A stretch of 64,000 nucleotides of DNA from Paulinella micropora. Lineage: Eukaryota; Cercozoa; Imbricatea; Euglyphida; Paulinellidae. The translations under genes and the position numbers were made by a program. This document shows positions 10,431 to 20,334 of this stretch, one piece after another. The notes beneath the pieces are model-generated. The model saw nothing but the letters and a program-made list of their open reading frames with translations. It made no database searches and was not told the DNA's origin. The stretch covers positions 61,001 to 125,000 of the forward strand of contig WBZZ01001242.1 in the NCBI GenBank assembly GCA_019918135.1, written 5' to 3'. Numbering within the stretch: position 1 is the stretch's first letter; the number at the start of each line of letters is the position of its first letter.

Positions 10431-10669
10431 GAAGATGGGGGAACGGGGGGTGTAGGAGCACTCCCCTCCCCTTCCCTTTTTCCCTTCCTCTTTCTTTCTC
10501 CTCTCTTGCATCCCCCCTCCCCATCGTCCATCTGTTTCATTGGTTGTTGAGCAAAAAAAAATTCTGATTTCAAATTTTTCATATTTTTCTGACCTTGCGC
10601 GCGGTGGCCGAGCCATGGCTTCCGGCATGACGCCGTCAGGCGTCATGCCGGACCCTTGTCCACCTCGCT

Positions 10670-10752
10670 CAGCCACAATCTGCCGGCCGACGTGTCCGGC
10701 TCCTCCTGGCCTATCTGCCGCACCTGGCATTGCCGCCCAAACGCAAGTCTAA
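10670..10752 (+). pseudogene. F-box start fragment, frameshifted
   Basis: The plus strand gives NLPADV in one frame and RLLLAYLPHLALPPKRKSK in the next. Together these form an F-box helix pair like that in the remnants at 7659 and 29695. A one-base shift separates them. It abuts a MITE-like repeat end. Confidence 0.45.
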
Positions 10753-11544
10753 ATAAAATAAGGCGCCACTCGACACTCCGTGCACCACCACGAGACTTTT
10801 GCTACCGACAGTGCCGGCGGCGCCAGAACCCCCAAGCGCGCTGGTAGCCAACACAGGCACGGCGGCACCCGCACGTACTACGGTCGCTCTTCCTCTGCTC
10901 GCCATGCCCACTTTGCCAACAACTCATTAAATCCATCAAAGGACTTAATAGTAGATGCCAGCTCACAGTGCGCCGGAATGTGGGGAGGTTAGTGCCAAGA
11001 TTAAAACCTTTTCATGGATTTTTTTATTAAAAACGAAAAAGGGAACAAAATTGAGCAGAGCTAAAGAGGCCTGCTGGCTGTGTAAATACCCTTGCTCATC
11101 CATCCGCCGCGGGGATAAGCACCGCCCCGCGCTCCCTTTCCTTTTCGCCACCCCCGCGCTTCTCCCCTCCCTCTCGCTCCCTGTTCTCAGTTCCCAGTGT
11201 AAAACCGTCGAGCTTTAATTAAAAAATCTCTTTCGTACTTTCTTGGCGTGCTTCTTCCCTGGCATGGACAGGGCTCCGTGCTGGAGCGCGGTGCGCAAGA
11301 TCTGCTGGAAAAGGAAAAATATGACAAATGGAAAAAAATTTCGGAACGTGCTGCACACGCAAGCAAGAAACAGAGAGGGGGGAGAACGGAGGGAGAAAAC
11401 GGGGGAGGGGACGGAGAGAAAGGGCGGGGTGCGCCCCCCCCCCCTCCCGAAGTCTTTCTTTCTGTTTGCGAGCAGAGTGAGAACCTCTGGTTTCTCTTCC
11501 AAGAGGCGGACAAAAACACAAATTTCTCGCAGTCCATTTTGCTC
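10753..11544. other. Repeats and unassigned sequence
   Basis: 10760-10990 has no convincing coding frame. A CAGTGCCAAG-type element lies near 10990-11030, with a second near 11190. Near 11243-11345 a degenerate right half of the MITE-like family (GTGCGCAAGATCTGCTGGAA) leads into a G-rich/C-rich pair. Frames reading through it into the next gene are treated as non-coding. Confidence 0.5.
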
Positions 11545-12756
11545 ATGCTGGTCTTGTTTGCAACCGTAGTGGCAATCTGGGTGCCACTCCTTTTTTTGCT
11601 ATGGCAAAAGAAGAATGGATTTGCAGTAGCTGCCTTGCCAGCTAACACAGTCGTCAAACCGAAAACCGCCTTGGATGTCTACGATGCCTTGAACAAAAGT
11701 CGCGCGCAGGCATCCCTTGTCGGGTCTGAACCATCGGATACATCTAAGCGCTCAGCGTGGGACGAGAAGCAGAGACATGAGCTCTTGCGGAGCTTGCAAG
11801 AAGAGGAGACACGCTTGCGTAAGAAATTTGAGGGCGAAGTCAAACGCAGGACCGAGCAGCACTATACATCCCTGGCGAGAGAGCAGGCCAAGCTAAAAAG
11901 GCTCTGGGAGGAAGAACGGGAGCATCTGAGGCAGCAGCAGGAACTTCGACGCCGGGAACAGGCCGAGCACGCCCAGCGCCTTGCGGCCTACATAAGTGCG
12001 AGTGAGAATGAGGTGGCGGCAGCGCGCGCGAGGTGCGAGCAGGCCAAGCGCGCCGAACAAGCCCTGCTTGCTGAGCTGGCGCGACAGAAGGAGGCACTGG
12101 ACTTGCGGGAGCGATTCCTCGAACAAAAGCAAACGGAACTCTTGTCGCAGCAAGCGGCGGAACGGGATAGGCTGCAGGCAGAACAAGGCCGCCGGGAGAG
12201 CCTGCAAGCTTGGCAGCAGAACCAACAGCTGGCCATCTTGCGAGCGCAACACTTTGAGCTAGCACGGCGGCACGAAGATATTGGTCGGCGCGAACTGCAG
12301 CTCGAGCAACAAAAGGCGGACGTGCGGCGGCGTGCTAGACGTGTCGCCCAAGCCAAGAAAAGTGATGAGAGAGCGCAGCAAGCCCGCAAGGAACAGGAGG
12401 CACTTTCCTTAGTCTGGCAGGAACAACTCAACGCAGCCACAGCGCCAAACGGCAGAGCACGCAGCAGTGGCGCTGCCGGCGACGGTGTTGGCGGCTGTGT
12501 CATTGATACAGGAGATATCAAAATTTTTGTGCAACAACACACAACCGCGTGCCAAACGCAACGACGGGCTCCACTACTGGCGGTGTTTCCGGGCGAGCGC
12601 CTGTACCACACTAATGCGCAATGCCGCTACGTGCTCGGCAAAAACGTGTATCCCCGGATCTATCACCCTGAAAATCGAGAGAACTACTTGCTTGCACGGC
12701 ACAGCTTGCAGCAGTGCCCGGCCTGCCTAGCGCTAAGTCACGAAGTACCCTCCTAA
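11545..12756 (+). CDS. Single-pass membrane protein with long coiled coil and C-terminal Cys/His module
   Basis: ATG at 11545 chosen because the longer frame upstream reads through repeat DNA. The 403-aa product opens with a hydrophobic helix (residues about 1-20) followed by basic residues, consistent with a membrane anchor. Residues about 60-300 are almost uninterrupted Glu/Arg/Gln/Ala heptad-like sequence, a long coiled coil. The last 65 residues include HTNAQC and CPAC with conserved aromatics (a C/H...CxxC arrangement), which could bind zinc. No enzyme motif is seen. This topology suits a tethering or scaffold protein. Function unknown. Confidence 0.75.
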   Translation: MLVLFATVVAIWVPLLFLLWQKKNGFAVAALPANTVVKPKTALDVYDALNKSRAQASLVGSEPSDTSKRSAWDEKQRHELLRSLQEEETRLRKKFEGEVKRRTEQHYTSLAREQAKLKRLWEEEREHLRQQQELRRREQAEHAQRLAAYISASENEVAAARARCEQAKRAEQALLAELARQKEALDLRERFLEQKQTELLSQQAAERDRLQAEQGRRESLQAWQQNQQLAILRAQHFELARRHEDIGRRELQLEQQKADVRRRARRVAQAKKSDERAQQARKEQEALSLVWQEQLNAATAPNGRARSSGAAGDGVGGCVIDTGDIKIFVQQHTTACQTQRRAPLLAVFPGERLYHTNAQCRYVLGKNVYPRIYHPENRENYLLARHSLQQCPACLALSHEVPS

Positions 12757-13277
12757 GTCTAGGTATCTCTTGAGAAACTGCCTGCAGTTTGGCCACGACG
12801 TAGCCTCGATTTTTGTATTAGTTTTTTTAAAATCTTTTTAGCGCACCCTGTTCTCAGACGGTGGGGAAGGCCGGGGGCGCGCTTTGCCGGTGTACAAAAA
12901 AAATATTTTAAAAAAATCCTTGAGAAAATTTGAATCTCAGCATTGAGAACAAGGAGCAGAGGCCTGCGACCCTTTCTTTTCTGTAGTGGATTTAAAAGAA
13001 GTGAGAGGGGCCAGGCGCTTACTCGTGATGAGCCAGGCGCAGGCGGCCGCCCGCTCTAGTTCATTACACCACTGGTCGGATGGCTAGGGACTACGGCGGG
13101 AGAGCCAAAACGGAGGGAGAAAGAGGAGGGAGAGGGGGGCGAGGAGGCCGCGCCCCCCCCCCCCCCCATGAAAAACTCACTCTCCTTCTTTCCCCTTCTC
13201 CTTGTTTTCAGTGGCATTGTAAGAGCTAAAAACCCAGGCAAGAGAAAAAGTGCAAACATTTTCGTCTCCTGAAACAA
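12757..13277. other. Intergenic with an inverted repeat-element copy
   Basis: Positions about 12875-12955 are the reverse complement of the element whose plus-strand form reads CTCAGTGCCAAGATTAAA...TGTACACCGGCGAAGCGC. So the family occurs in both orientations. A 16-base C run lies at about 13145-13160. TTTTCAGTGGCATTGTAAGA at 13206 is shared with 24454. No gene seen. Confidence 0.6.
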
Positions 13278-15581
13278 ATGCGCCGGCGCTCGACATACTC
13301 AGAGCTGCGGAAGGCCCTGCAGGACAATGACATCAAACTGGCGCTGGGGGAAGCGGAGCACGCGCACCTGGAGCGCGAGCTGAGCGAGGGGCCTGGACCC
13401 CTGCTGGTAGTTATCACTGGCGAATCGGGCGTCGGCAAGAGCAAGCTACTGTCGCAGTTGTTAGACGAGGACCTGCCCCTGTCTGGTGCGCAGGGTACGT
13501 CTTGCACGCAATGCCCCCTGCATTTCGAATTCGCAGACACCGTTTACTTTGAGGTTGAGCTTTGCTTCTACGCACGGGATATCTGGCAGGCAAGAATACG
13601 GCCGTTGCTGCTGGACTTGGGCTTCGGCCGCCAAGAATCCAAGGCGCGCTCGGAGGCGTTGCAGACTTTGTGCGAGATCTACACGGGGCTGGAGGCGCGC
13701 CTAACAAAGCGTGGCCTAACGCTGCAGGAGCTCGAAGCGTGGTACCCAGAGTTACACGCCGCGTTGGGCACACACGTGCGGTTTAGGGGCCGGGATGCGC
13801 GGGCGGCGCTAGAGGCGGCGTTCGCATACGCCCATGCCGCACGCGAGCCAGGGCAGCCGGCTTGCAAGCGACGACGCACAACAAACTGTGTGCCGCGCTG
13901 GGGCTGTGTGCAGAAGGTGGTGGTCAGGGGGCGTTTTCAACTGCTGCGCCAGCGACCGTCGAGTAACTGTGGCGGGCTGGTGCTGTGCGACCTGCCAGGC
14001 AATAACGACAGCAACCAGTTGCGTGACAATGTGTGGGAACAATACCTGCCACAGGCGGACTGTGTGTTGCTGGTGGCCGACATCACGCGCGCCCTAACAA
14101 ACCGACAGAACACGGGCAAGTTTGCTCGGGCAGTGCAGATGTGCGTACAGCACGGCCGCCTGAACAGGCTGGCGTTCGTGCTGACCAAGAGCGACACCGG
14201 GCTGGAGCCTGAAGAGCTGGAAGGGAGCATGAAGCTGTTGGGCTTTTGTGTGGGGAAGCCCGACAAGCCTGGGCCGTGCACTGGGGGGTTGGCGTGCTGC
14301 ATTAAGGGGCACAGAACACTGCTGAACGCGTGCCGCCGGTGGGTCAGGAAACACGGGAAACTACATAACGGCAGGCCCGTGCGCGAGGCACTGCGCAGCA
14401 ACGGCGCCCAAGCGCAGGTGTGGGCGGCCCTCGCGCGCAACGCCTTTGTGCGCCAAAGCCTGGAAGAAAGTGTTGCGGGTCAGGTCAAGGAGCTGCTGGA
14501 CCAGGCGCCGGCCGGCCTGCAGATCTCAGTGCACGCGACCAGCCCCCGGGACTACGCACTGCTCAAGGAAGGCACTGGTGCCTCCGTGTGGCAAAAAAGA
14601 CGCCACACAGGGGTGCCGGCGCTGCGCAAATACCTGCGGCGAAGTGTGCTGCGGCCGGTGATGGAAAAACACGAGAAACAGCTGCTGCAACTGCTACAGT
14701 TACGCTTGGGAGCAGCGGTGGATGAAGCGGGGCACGACTGTGCAGAATTCAACGGCCGCGTCAGCGCGTGCCTCGAGCGGCAGGCCGAAGATTGGCGACG
14801 GGCTTTTTTTAACGAGGTCCACAACAGTTTGGAGCGCAGTGTAAACAGCGACAAAACGGCACAGGCCGTAACCCCTCTGGCGGCCCGCTACTGCCACGAA
14901 AAGATCGAGCATCACAGCGTTCTGACCGCCATTCTGCGCCGGAAAGGAGACGCGAACTCCACCGGAGCGCCACCCAACCAGACAACCTGGCATCTCAGCC
15001 ACGAGGTGTTCGAGCTAGTGGAAAAAGAAGCTTGCAGTCTGGTTGTGTGTTTTATGAATGGCGAATTCTCCCGGCGGCTAGCACTTTTGCAGACAGAGCT
15101 GCATAAGTTGCTGTGCGAGCTACGGGAGCAAGACCTCAAGTGCAACGCACTGATAGTTGCTCGAAAGGAGGAGCACCAGGGCGCGGCCGACAAGCTACTA
15201 GAGGATTGGACTGGATCTGGGTTCAGGCGATGCCTAGAGGAACCCATCCAGAAAGAAGTGCAGAGGTTGTGTGCCCGCGTGGCAGAGGTATCTGGGCCCG
15301 GCTCGTACCAGACCCGTCTGGAGTTGCTGCGGGCCGAATTGCAACCGCGAGTTCTGCAGGCTCTACAAGCCAGCGTGCGCGGACTCGTCGGCTGGTGGGA
15401 CAGCTACTCCCAAAAGCTAGTGGCTGGTTACGCGCGGCAACTCGCGTACCTAGGCCACATCTTGCTTTCCCCGCACTCCGCCGCGCAAGTATTGTCGTTG
15501 CCAGAAGCGGAGAGGAACGCGCACGTAGACACGATTGCGGGTTGGCACAATCGCTTGGATAAAGCACTGGACACGGATTAG
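13278..15581 (+). CDS. Large P-loop GTPase, resembling SLIP-GC/dynamin-type GTPases
   Basis: ATG-initiated, 767 aa, one of the two best-supported genes here. G1/Walker A is GESGVGKS at residues 48-55, G3 is DLPG at about 238-241, and G4 is TKSD at 303-306. Between them are VLLVADITRAL and a GTSCT segment soon after the P-loop. That layout is like the SLIP-GC group of eukaryotic nuclear GTPases (P-loop, SGxxxxCT, DLPG, VADITRA, TKxD). Residues about 330-767 are mainly helical and charged, as in the stalk of dynamin-superfamily proteins. No signal peptide or membrane segment. GC-rich, with uniform codon use throughout. Activity as a GTPase follows from the motifs. The biological role is unknown. 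Confidence 0.85.
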   Translation: MRRRSTYSELRKALQDNDIKLALGEAEHAHLERELSEGPGPLLVVITGESGVGKSKLLSQLLDEDLPLSGAQGTSCTQCPLHFEFADTVYFEVELCFYARDIWQARIRPLLLDLGFGRQESKARSEALQTLCEIYTGLEARLTKRGLTLQELEAWYPELHAALGTHVRFRGRDARAALEAAFAYAHAAREPGQPACKRRRTTNCVPRWGCVQKVVVRGRFQLLRQRPSSNCGGLVLCDLPGNNDSNQLRDNVWEQYLPQADCVLLVADITRALTNRQNTGKFARAVQMCVQHGRLNRLAFVLTKSDTGLEPEELEGSMKLLGFCVGKPDKPGPCTGGLACCIKGHRTLLNACRRWVRKHGKLHNGRPVREALRSNGAQAQVWAALARNAFVRQSLEESVAGQVKELLDQAPAGLQISVHATSPRDYALLKEGTGASVWQKRRHTGVPALRKYLRRSVLRPVMEKHEKQLLQLLQLRLGAAVDEAGHDCAEFNGRVSACLERQAEDWRRAFFNEVHNSLERSVNSDKTAQAVTPLAARYCHEKIEHHSVLTAILRRKGDANSTGAPPNQTTWHLSHEVFELVEKEACSLVVCFMNGEFSRRLALLQTELHKLLCELREQDLKCNALIVARKEEHQGAADKLLEDWTGSGFRRCLEEPIQKEVQRLCARVAEVSGPGSYQTRLELLRAELQPRVLQALQASVRGLVGWWDSYSQKLVAGYARQLAYLGHILLSPHSAAQVLSLPEAERNAHVDTIAGWHNRLDKALDTD

Positions 15582-15615
15582 CTCTGTGGTGCGTCTACAC
15601 AAGAACGTTGAAATT

Positions 15616-15905
15616 ATGACAACCGAGCCAGTTTACCTCGGAGACTTTGCCGACCTAGTGAATCTAAAGAAACATCTCTCCCTGTTTGAAGAGCACAAAA
15701 GTGGCACGCGCAAATCCTCTTCTAGCACCCTACTTCCAGCCAGGAGGCGTCCGGGCACATGTTGATGATATAGTTGCGCGCTTGGGCAAGGCCTCCCCAG
15801 CCCATGTGCGTAACTGTACGTTAATTCCGGAAGTTGTGAACGCAAGCTTCCGAGAATTTCTAGAAAGCGAGAAGAAGCCCCACCGGGGAGCTCCCACCGG
15901 AGGAG
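15616..15905 (+). pseudogene. Small conserved gene with one frameshift
   Basis: From the ATG at 15616 the frame reads TTEPVYLGDFADLVNLKKHL and then loses sense near 15690. From about 15700 the next frame continues plausibly (LLAPYFQPGGVRAHVDDIVA...REFLESEKK). The start resembles PVYLGFVEPLKNVKRYM in the protein at 9515-10075, so the two may share a domain. It runs into a duplicated segment beginning at about 15923. Confidence 0.45.
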
Positions 15906-16136
15906 CGCTCTCCACAGGTCTCCGGATATCGTTTTCTTCTGCAGCCTCTTTCCCCGCTTGAATATGTCTTTCTGTAAAGAATTTTGTGGTTTGATAAAAT
16001 CTACGCTTTGAGACAGCCATTGTGTCGTTGGAATCTTACCTTTCCACACGGCAGCAGCTCGTGCGAGACCGGCAAGGACTATAACTAGCAAGAGACAGTC
16101 TGTTGTTTTTTCCACGCTATTAAAAAGCTTAGGCAT
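15633..16136 (-). CDS. Possible secreted/membrane protein start (signal-peptide-like)
   Basis: From the ATG at 16136 the minus strand reads a hydrophobic helix CLLLVIVLAGLARAAAVWKG that looks like a signal peptide. It is followed directly by AAGGTAAGA, a good 5' splice-site match. The open frame continues to 15633 but becomes antisense to the small gene on the plus strand, so only the first ~35 codons are credible. The same segment at 26350-26618 has lost the ATG and the GTAAG. Possibly the first exon of a gene whose other exons are not recognised. Confidence 0.3.
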   Translation of the reverse strand: MPKLFNSVEKTTDCLLLVIVLAGLARAAAVWKGKIPTTQWLSQSVDFIKPQNSLQKDIFKRGKRLQKKTISGDLWRALLRWELPGGASSRFLEILGSLRSQLPELTYSYAHGLGRPCPSAQLYHQHVPGRLLAGSRVLEEDLRVPLLCSSNRERCFFRFTRSAKSPR

Positions 16137-16190
16137 GATTTATGTTTTTTTTTTAAACTGTAATAAAAGTCTGACAAAGTCAATGTGCTT
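15923..16190. repeat. Dispersed direct repeat, copy 1 (partner 26350-26618)
   Basis: About 270 bp recur at 26350-26618 with scattered differences. Shared landmarks are ATCGTTTTCTTCTGCAG, GCAGCAGCTCGTGC, ACTAGCAAGAGACAGTCTGT and GACAAAGTCAATGTGC. Confidence 0.85.
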
Positions 16191-16384
16191 TGGTACACTA
16201 ACTGCCCCAACGAGCGGATTTTGTCTCGAGGTGGTTGGTGGTAGAAAAAAGGCAGAGGAGGGGGGGGGGGGCAAGGTTCGCCCTCATCGTCGCTCAGCGT
16301 GACATGCAGAAAAACTGAGGATGGCACTGAGCCCATGCCGGGCGCCCCCCCCCCTTTCTTCTCCCGCTCCCCGTTCTTAGATAG

Positions 16385-18118
16385 GAAGGCGCACAAGCTT
16401 TTCAGGAAGAATGGCCTGAAGAAGAAGCAAGCCCCGCAAAGGGGAGGGGCGGGGAGGGTAACCTTCAGGAACCCCAAAGTGCAACCGGTGCCTGGCTGAA
16501 CCCTGAGACCAGCGAGTTTGGCATCGACGAAGAGAGGCGCCTGTGGGGAGTCCTGCGGTCTAAGCCCAGCGAGCTCGGCGTTCTCGGAGAGCCTGAGCTC
16601 GCCCAGGCCAAGGGCTTGCTGGAGCAAAGCCCGAGCGAGGAAAACGAGAGGCTTGCCGTGGAGCTTTTGCGCCTTGCACCGGCGCTCTGGCACGCAGAGG
16701 CTCTGTACCTCCTGGCCGGCTGTGTATCGACGGGCCGAGGCGTGCGCTACGGAAACCCGGAGCTCGCCTTCTTGTTGTACACGTGCGCCCTCGAGTTGGC
16801 AGAGCGCGGTGCTAGGCGCTCTTTCTTCTACTTGGAGAGCCTGTGGCAAGCGGTGAAATATTTGGAAAGGCCTGACGCCAAGGTAAGCTTTGTCGAATTC
16901 AAGGTCAGCGGTAACCCCTGTTTTTATTTCAAGCAACTTTTCGGCCTGATGCATGGGCTGGAGCCCCGGCACCAGCAGCAGCTCCTAGAACGCAGCAGTC
17001 AAGCCCCTCTTACCTCTCTGCTGTCCAAGCTTGCGTGGCGGGAGATGTGGCCCAGCCAGAGTGAATTCGACATGAAGCCCATGCAGCTCAGCGTCCGCAT
17101 GCAGCGTTTTGCACTGTCGATCAAGGGCAGAGAAATGGTAAAGTTAGAAGACTGCCAGGAGGAAATTAGAACTTTTTTTTGCCTCGCGCCAACCAAGTAC
17201 TTCTGGTTTGACCTCCGCGACGTACTAGCCAGTTGGTGGCCGGCGCGGACCAATGTGCACCTAGCAATGCGTTCCTGTAATCCCGGGCCTGCAGCATCAG
17301 CAAAACCTTTCTTTGCAAGAGCGCCCATCACAGTCGTGGCTTTGCCTGCAGGGCCAAGTCACCCCTTGGCTCAAACAGCTCCTCAGGTCCTTTTGCTTGG
17401 TCTTGGGGGATCAACACGTGGTCATCCTGAGCTGCTCCAGGTACTCCGTTCCGACCTCAAGGTACCCGGCTTTGGCTGGGGTGACATTTTCTTGCGCAAT
17501 CGGATCCAAGTCTTGATCTTGCCCAACGACGACGGTCGACTTTTGTGGACCGCAAGCCAGTTGCAAGGGTTGGGAGTAGCTGCTACAAGCCTACGGCTCA
17601 GCGAGGCTGTCTGCGCCAACGACAATGAAGAACAGCAGCAGCATGCCATCCCCTCGCCTCAGGAACTTGGCCATTTCCTAGAGACAATTGCGCTGCCCGC
17701 TGATGACAGCGGCCCGACGGCGGATGTGGAGGGTGCCTACAAAAGGTTCTCGCCCTTCTTGAGACACGCCATTGTCTTGAAAACAAGACTACCTTGTAAG
17801 AAAAGGCGAGCCAAGTTCAAAGTTCCCCATGTCCATGCTCTCCAGCAAGGCCCAAACAAGGGAAAGTTTATTATCCAGGATCTGGTGGAAAGCTTTGAAA
17901 ACTTTCTGTGCCTGGCCAAGGGTGAGTTAAACAAGTCGGCCCGAAAAAGCAGGGTTTATTTTTCCCCTACACAAAGAATGACCTCCTTCCCTCTAAATTG
18001 TTGCCAGGACAAAACAGCGAGACGTCGCTCAGACAAAAGGCAGACAAACAAAAGCTTAAACGAGTGCGTTACCAGGAGGGAGAAGCAGGAAAACAAAAAG
18101 AAAAGAAACGCAAACTAG
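16385..18118 (+). pseudogene. Sel1-like family protein, copy 3, internally rearranged
   Basis: Open from 16385 with no ATG for at least 77 codons. The frame is preceded by a pyrimidine tract ending CCGTTCTTAG, which resembles a 3' splice site. The first half is well conserved with copy 2 (Sel1-like module, SIKGREMVKLEDCQEEIRTF). Relative to copy 2 there are two large internal deletions. The piece between them (about 17285-17430) is read in the wrong frame: the WLCLQGQVTPWLKQLL block is visible one frame over, and the frame is restored afterwards. A further deletion near 17940 shifts the C-terminus. So the product would be chimeric. Function unknown beyond a Sel1-like scaffold. Confidence 0.65.
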
Positions 18119-18700
18119 AAAAATCCGCGGCTGGCTCTTAGCTAACCCGGCGCCCAACGACGCGATCTCTTTTATGATTAAATGTAACAAAAACGGGACA
18201 AGAAAGTTAAAGAGGAAATTAAGATGCAAAGCCGAGAGGTGCTTTGGAACGGCATGAAGCCATTGTTCCCGGAAGGCTAGACCCTGACAAGAAGTGCAAT
18301 TCTTTAATATATCTTAGGTCCGACGGGCGCAGCCAAAAAGCACCCTTTTGTTTCTCTACACGCTGAAAATTTAACAAAAATTTTATTAAAGCTCGGGGTC
18401 TAACGACGAAGAGCATTTGCGTACATCTTCCACCCTCCTCCCCTTTCTCCCTCTGCAGTCTTTCTCCTGCTTTTGCTCTAGATCCCGTCTCCTAGTTCTC
18501 AGTGCCAAGTGCGAAACAGTCGAACTTTAATAAAAAAATCTTTTCCTTACTTTCTTGGCGGCCCCTTTCCTCTCCCCACCCCTCTGCTCTTAGACGGGGG
18601 GATAAAACAAAGACAATTCGTGCTTCTCTCAGGGCACCGACAGGACGCCTTCGAGGCTTGTGAGGCCCTTGTCTACCTGGTATATGGACCACCGCGCCAT
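18119..18700. other. Non-coding, repeat-rich
   Basis: No gene seen. It contains a TTTTATTAAAGCTCGG segment near 18370, a CAGTGCCAAGTGCGAAACAG element at 18500 and the start of the MITE-like cluster. Confidence 0.5.
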
Positions 18701-18955
18701 CCATCTGGAAGTACGGTGCGTAAGATCTGCGGAAACTCCGCGGAAATATGAAAAGTAGAATTTTTTTTTTCAGATGCGTTTGCACGCGCTCTGAGGAGGG
18801 ACAACGGGGGGTACACAGGGGACAGGGGAAAGAGGGGGGACGACGGGGGGATGGAGCACTCCCCTTCCCTCCTTCTTTCTCCCTCCCCTCTGCTTCCCCT
18901 CTCCCTCTTGCCTGTCTGTTTTTTTGGTTGTCGGGCAAAAAAAATAAATTTTTTT

Positions 18956-19147
18956 ACTGATTTCATATTTTTCATATTTTTCTGACCCTGCGCACGGTGG
19001 CCGAGCCATGGCTCCGACACGGCGCCGTCGGGGGTTGGTGGGTCTTGTCCACCTGGTACATGACCACCTCCCATCCATCCGCCGCAGGACTGCGCTGGAG
19101 CACGGTGCGCAACATTTGCGGAAACTCCGCGGAAATATGAAAAGTAG
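18956..19147. mobile_element. MITE-like element (TIR family), copy
   Basis: About 190 bp. The left end reads TTTCATATTTTTCTGACC then TGCGCACGGTGGCCGAGC. The right end, GGTGCGCAACATTTGCGGAA...AATATGAAAAGTAG, is its inverse complement over about 40 bp. The interior carries the CATGACCACC/CATCCATCCGCCGCAGG core. No ORF, so non-autonomous if mobile. Confidence 0.75.
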
Positions 19148-19332
19148 AAATTTTTTTTTTCAGATGCGTTTGCACGCGCTCTGAGGAGGGACAACGGGGG
19201 GGGGGGGTAACAGGGGACAGGGAAAAGAGGGGGGACGGGGGGATGGAGCACTCCCCTCCCCTTCTTCTTTCTCCCTCTGCCCTCCCCTTGCCTGTCTGTT
19301 TTTTTGGTTGTCGGGCAAAAAAAATTTTTTTT

Positions 19333-19529
19333 CCCTGATTTCATATTCCTGCAGATATTTTTATGACCTTGCGCACGGTGGCCGAGCCATGGCTCCGACA
19401 CGGCGCCGTTGGGGGTTGGTGGGGTCTTGTCCACCTGGTACATGACCACCGCCCATCCATCCGCCGCAGGACTGCGCTGGAGCACGGTGCGCAAGATTTG
19501 CGGAAACTCCGCGGAAATATGAAAAGTAG
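19333..19529. mobile_element. MITE-like element (TIR family), copy
   Basis: Same ends and core as the copy at 18956. This one has the CATATTCCTGCAGATATTTT left-end variant. Confidence 0.75.
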
Positions 19530-19576
19530 AAAAAAATTTTTTTTTCATATGCTGACCGGTCCGCCTCTCTGAACCT

Positions 19577-19945
19577 GTGCTCTTTGCCAAAACGCAGCCC
19601 AAAGTCATCCCACGCGCAGACCTAGTCGCACAAATGCAGTCGTACGAAGTCAAGACGCACACCGAGCTCGCGGTAGTACTCTACTTGTCCTTGCTAGCCA
19701 ACGGAGCCATCTTTGCTGGCCAGGCTTGTTTCGCCACTAAAGCTAGAAAAGAAATGGCGCTGCTACCACTGTTCAGCGCGCAAGCAAAGGCTGAACGAGT
19801 CATAGACTGGGGAAAGGCGCTTGGCGCCGCCTCCCGTGCAGTCCAATACCTAGGCTTAGCGAACGGCGCGGACAAGATTGAGTTGTTGTCCAATATCAGC
19901 GCGAAACGAACGGGGATGCGCCCGGCCTCTTGTCGTTTTGCATAG
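19577..19945 (+). pseudogene. Coding remnant with one hydrophobic segment
   Basis: A frame of about 120 codons follows directly on a MITE-like end. It has no ATG before 19635. It contains a hydrophobic stretch (VVLYLSLLANGAIFAGQACF) and helical sequence (KAERVIDWGKALGAASRAVQ). It looks like genuine protein sequence with its 5' part replaced by the repeat. Not recognised. Confidence 0.35.
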
Positions 19946-20020
19946 TTATTAATCTCGGTAGCACGCTTCGCATGCGAGAGACGCGATCGTCCGAACTTGC
20001 CCAAGTAAAAAAAAAGTTGT

Positions 20021-20308
20021 TTAATATTTCGTGCCGCAGTTGATTGTAAAATGCGCTGGGGGTTCTACAACTAGATTCAGACGCTTTTCAGTTAGTTGCT
20101 GCTGCAGGGCTATTATGCTATCATGAACAAGATTTAAACGATTTACTTCATCTGCATCCCCGTCCAAGTTCCACAGATAGCGATACATCAGCCTATTATG
20201 TTCGTCAGTGAGCGTACTTAACGTATTGCAAGCAATAACGTATTCTCGTTTGAGTGCGCGTTGGGCACGAGAGGAAAGTCCCGTCGATTCGATTTGTTTA
20301 GTCGTCAT
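20021..20308 (-). CDS. Small conserved protein (paralogue of 23965-24240)
   Basis: ATG-initiated, 95 aa, soluble and helical (SSRAQRALKREYVIACNTLS; HDSIIALQQQLTEKRLNLVV). A 91-aa paralogue lies at 23965-24240 with about 80% of residues in common by eye, and a partial third copy at 47531-47634. Selection on the protein is suggested because many differences between copies are silent or conservative. Function unknown. Confidence 0.75.
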   Translation of the reverse strand: MTTKQIESTGLSSRAQRALKREYVIACNTLSTLTDEHNRLMYRYLWNLDGDADEVNRLNLVHDSIIALQQQLTEKRLNLVVEPPAHFTINCGTKY

Positions 20309-20334
20309 CTATGCTACACAATACACATGACAAT

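Noticed and set aside
11248..11544. 99-codon upstream extension of the coiled-coil gene
   Set aside because: Reads through a degenerate MITE-like end and a G-rich tract; the membrane helix starts at the ATG chosen.
13414..15567. Several antisense and off-frame ORFs over the GTPase gene
   Set aside because: Shadow frames caused by high GC; no independent motifs.
18985..19010. tRNA-like A-box (GGTGGCCGAG) in the MITE-like repeats, also GGTAGCCGAGTGG at 44472
   Set aside because: No B-box or cloverleaf can be drawn around it. A tRNA-derived origin is possible, but no tRNA gene is present.
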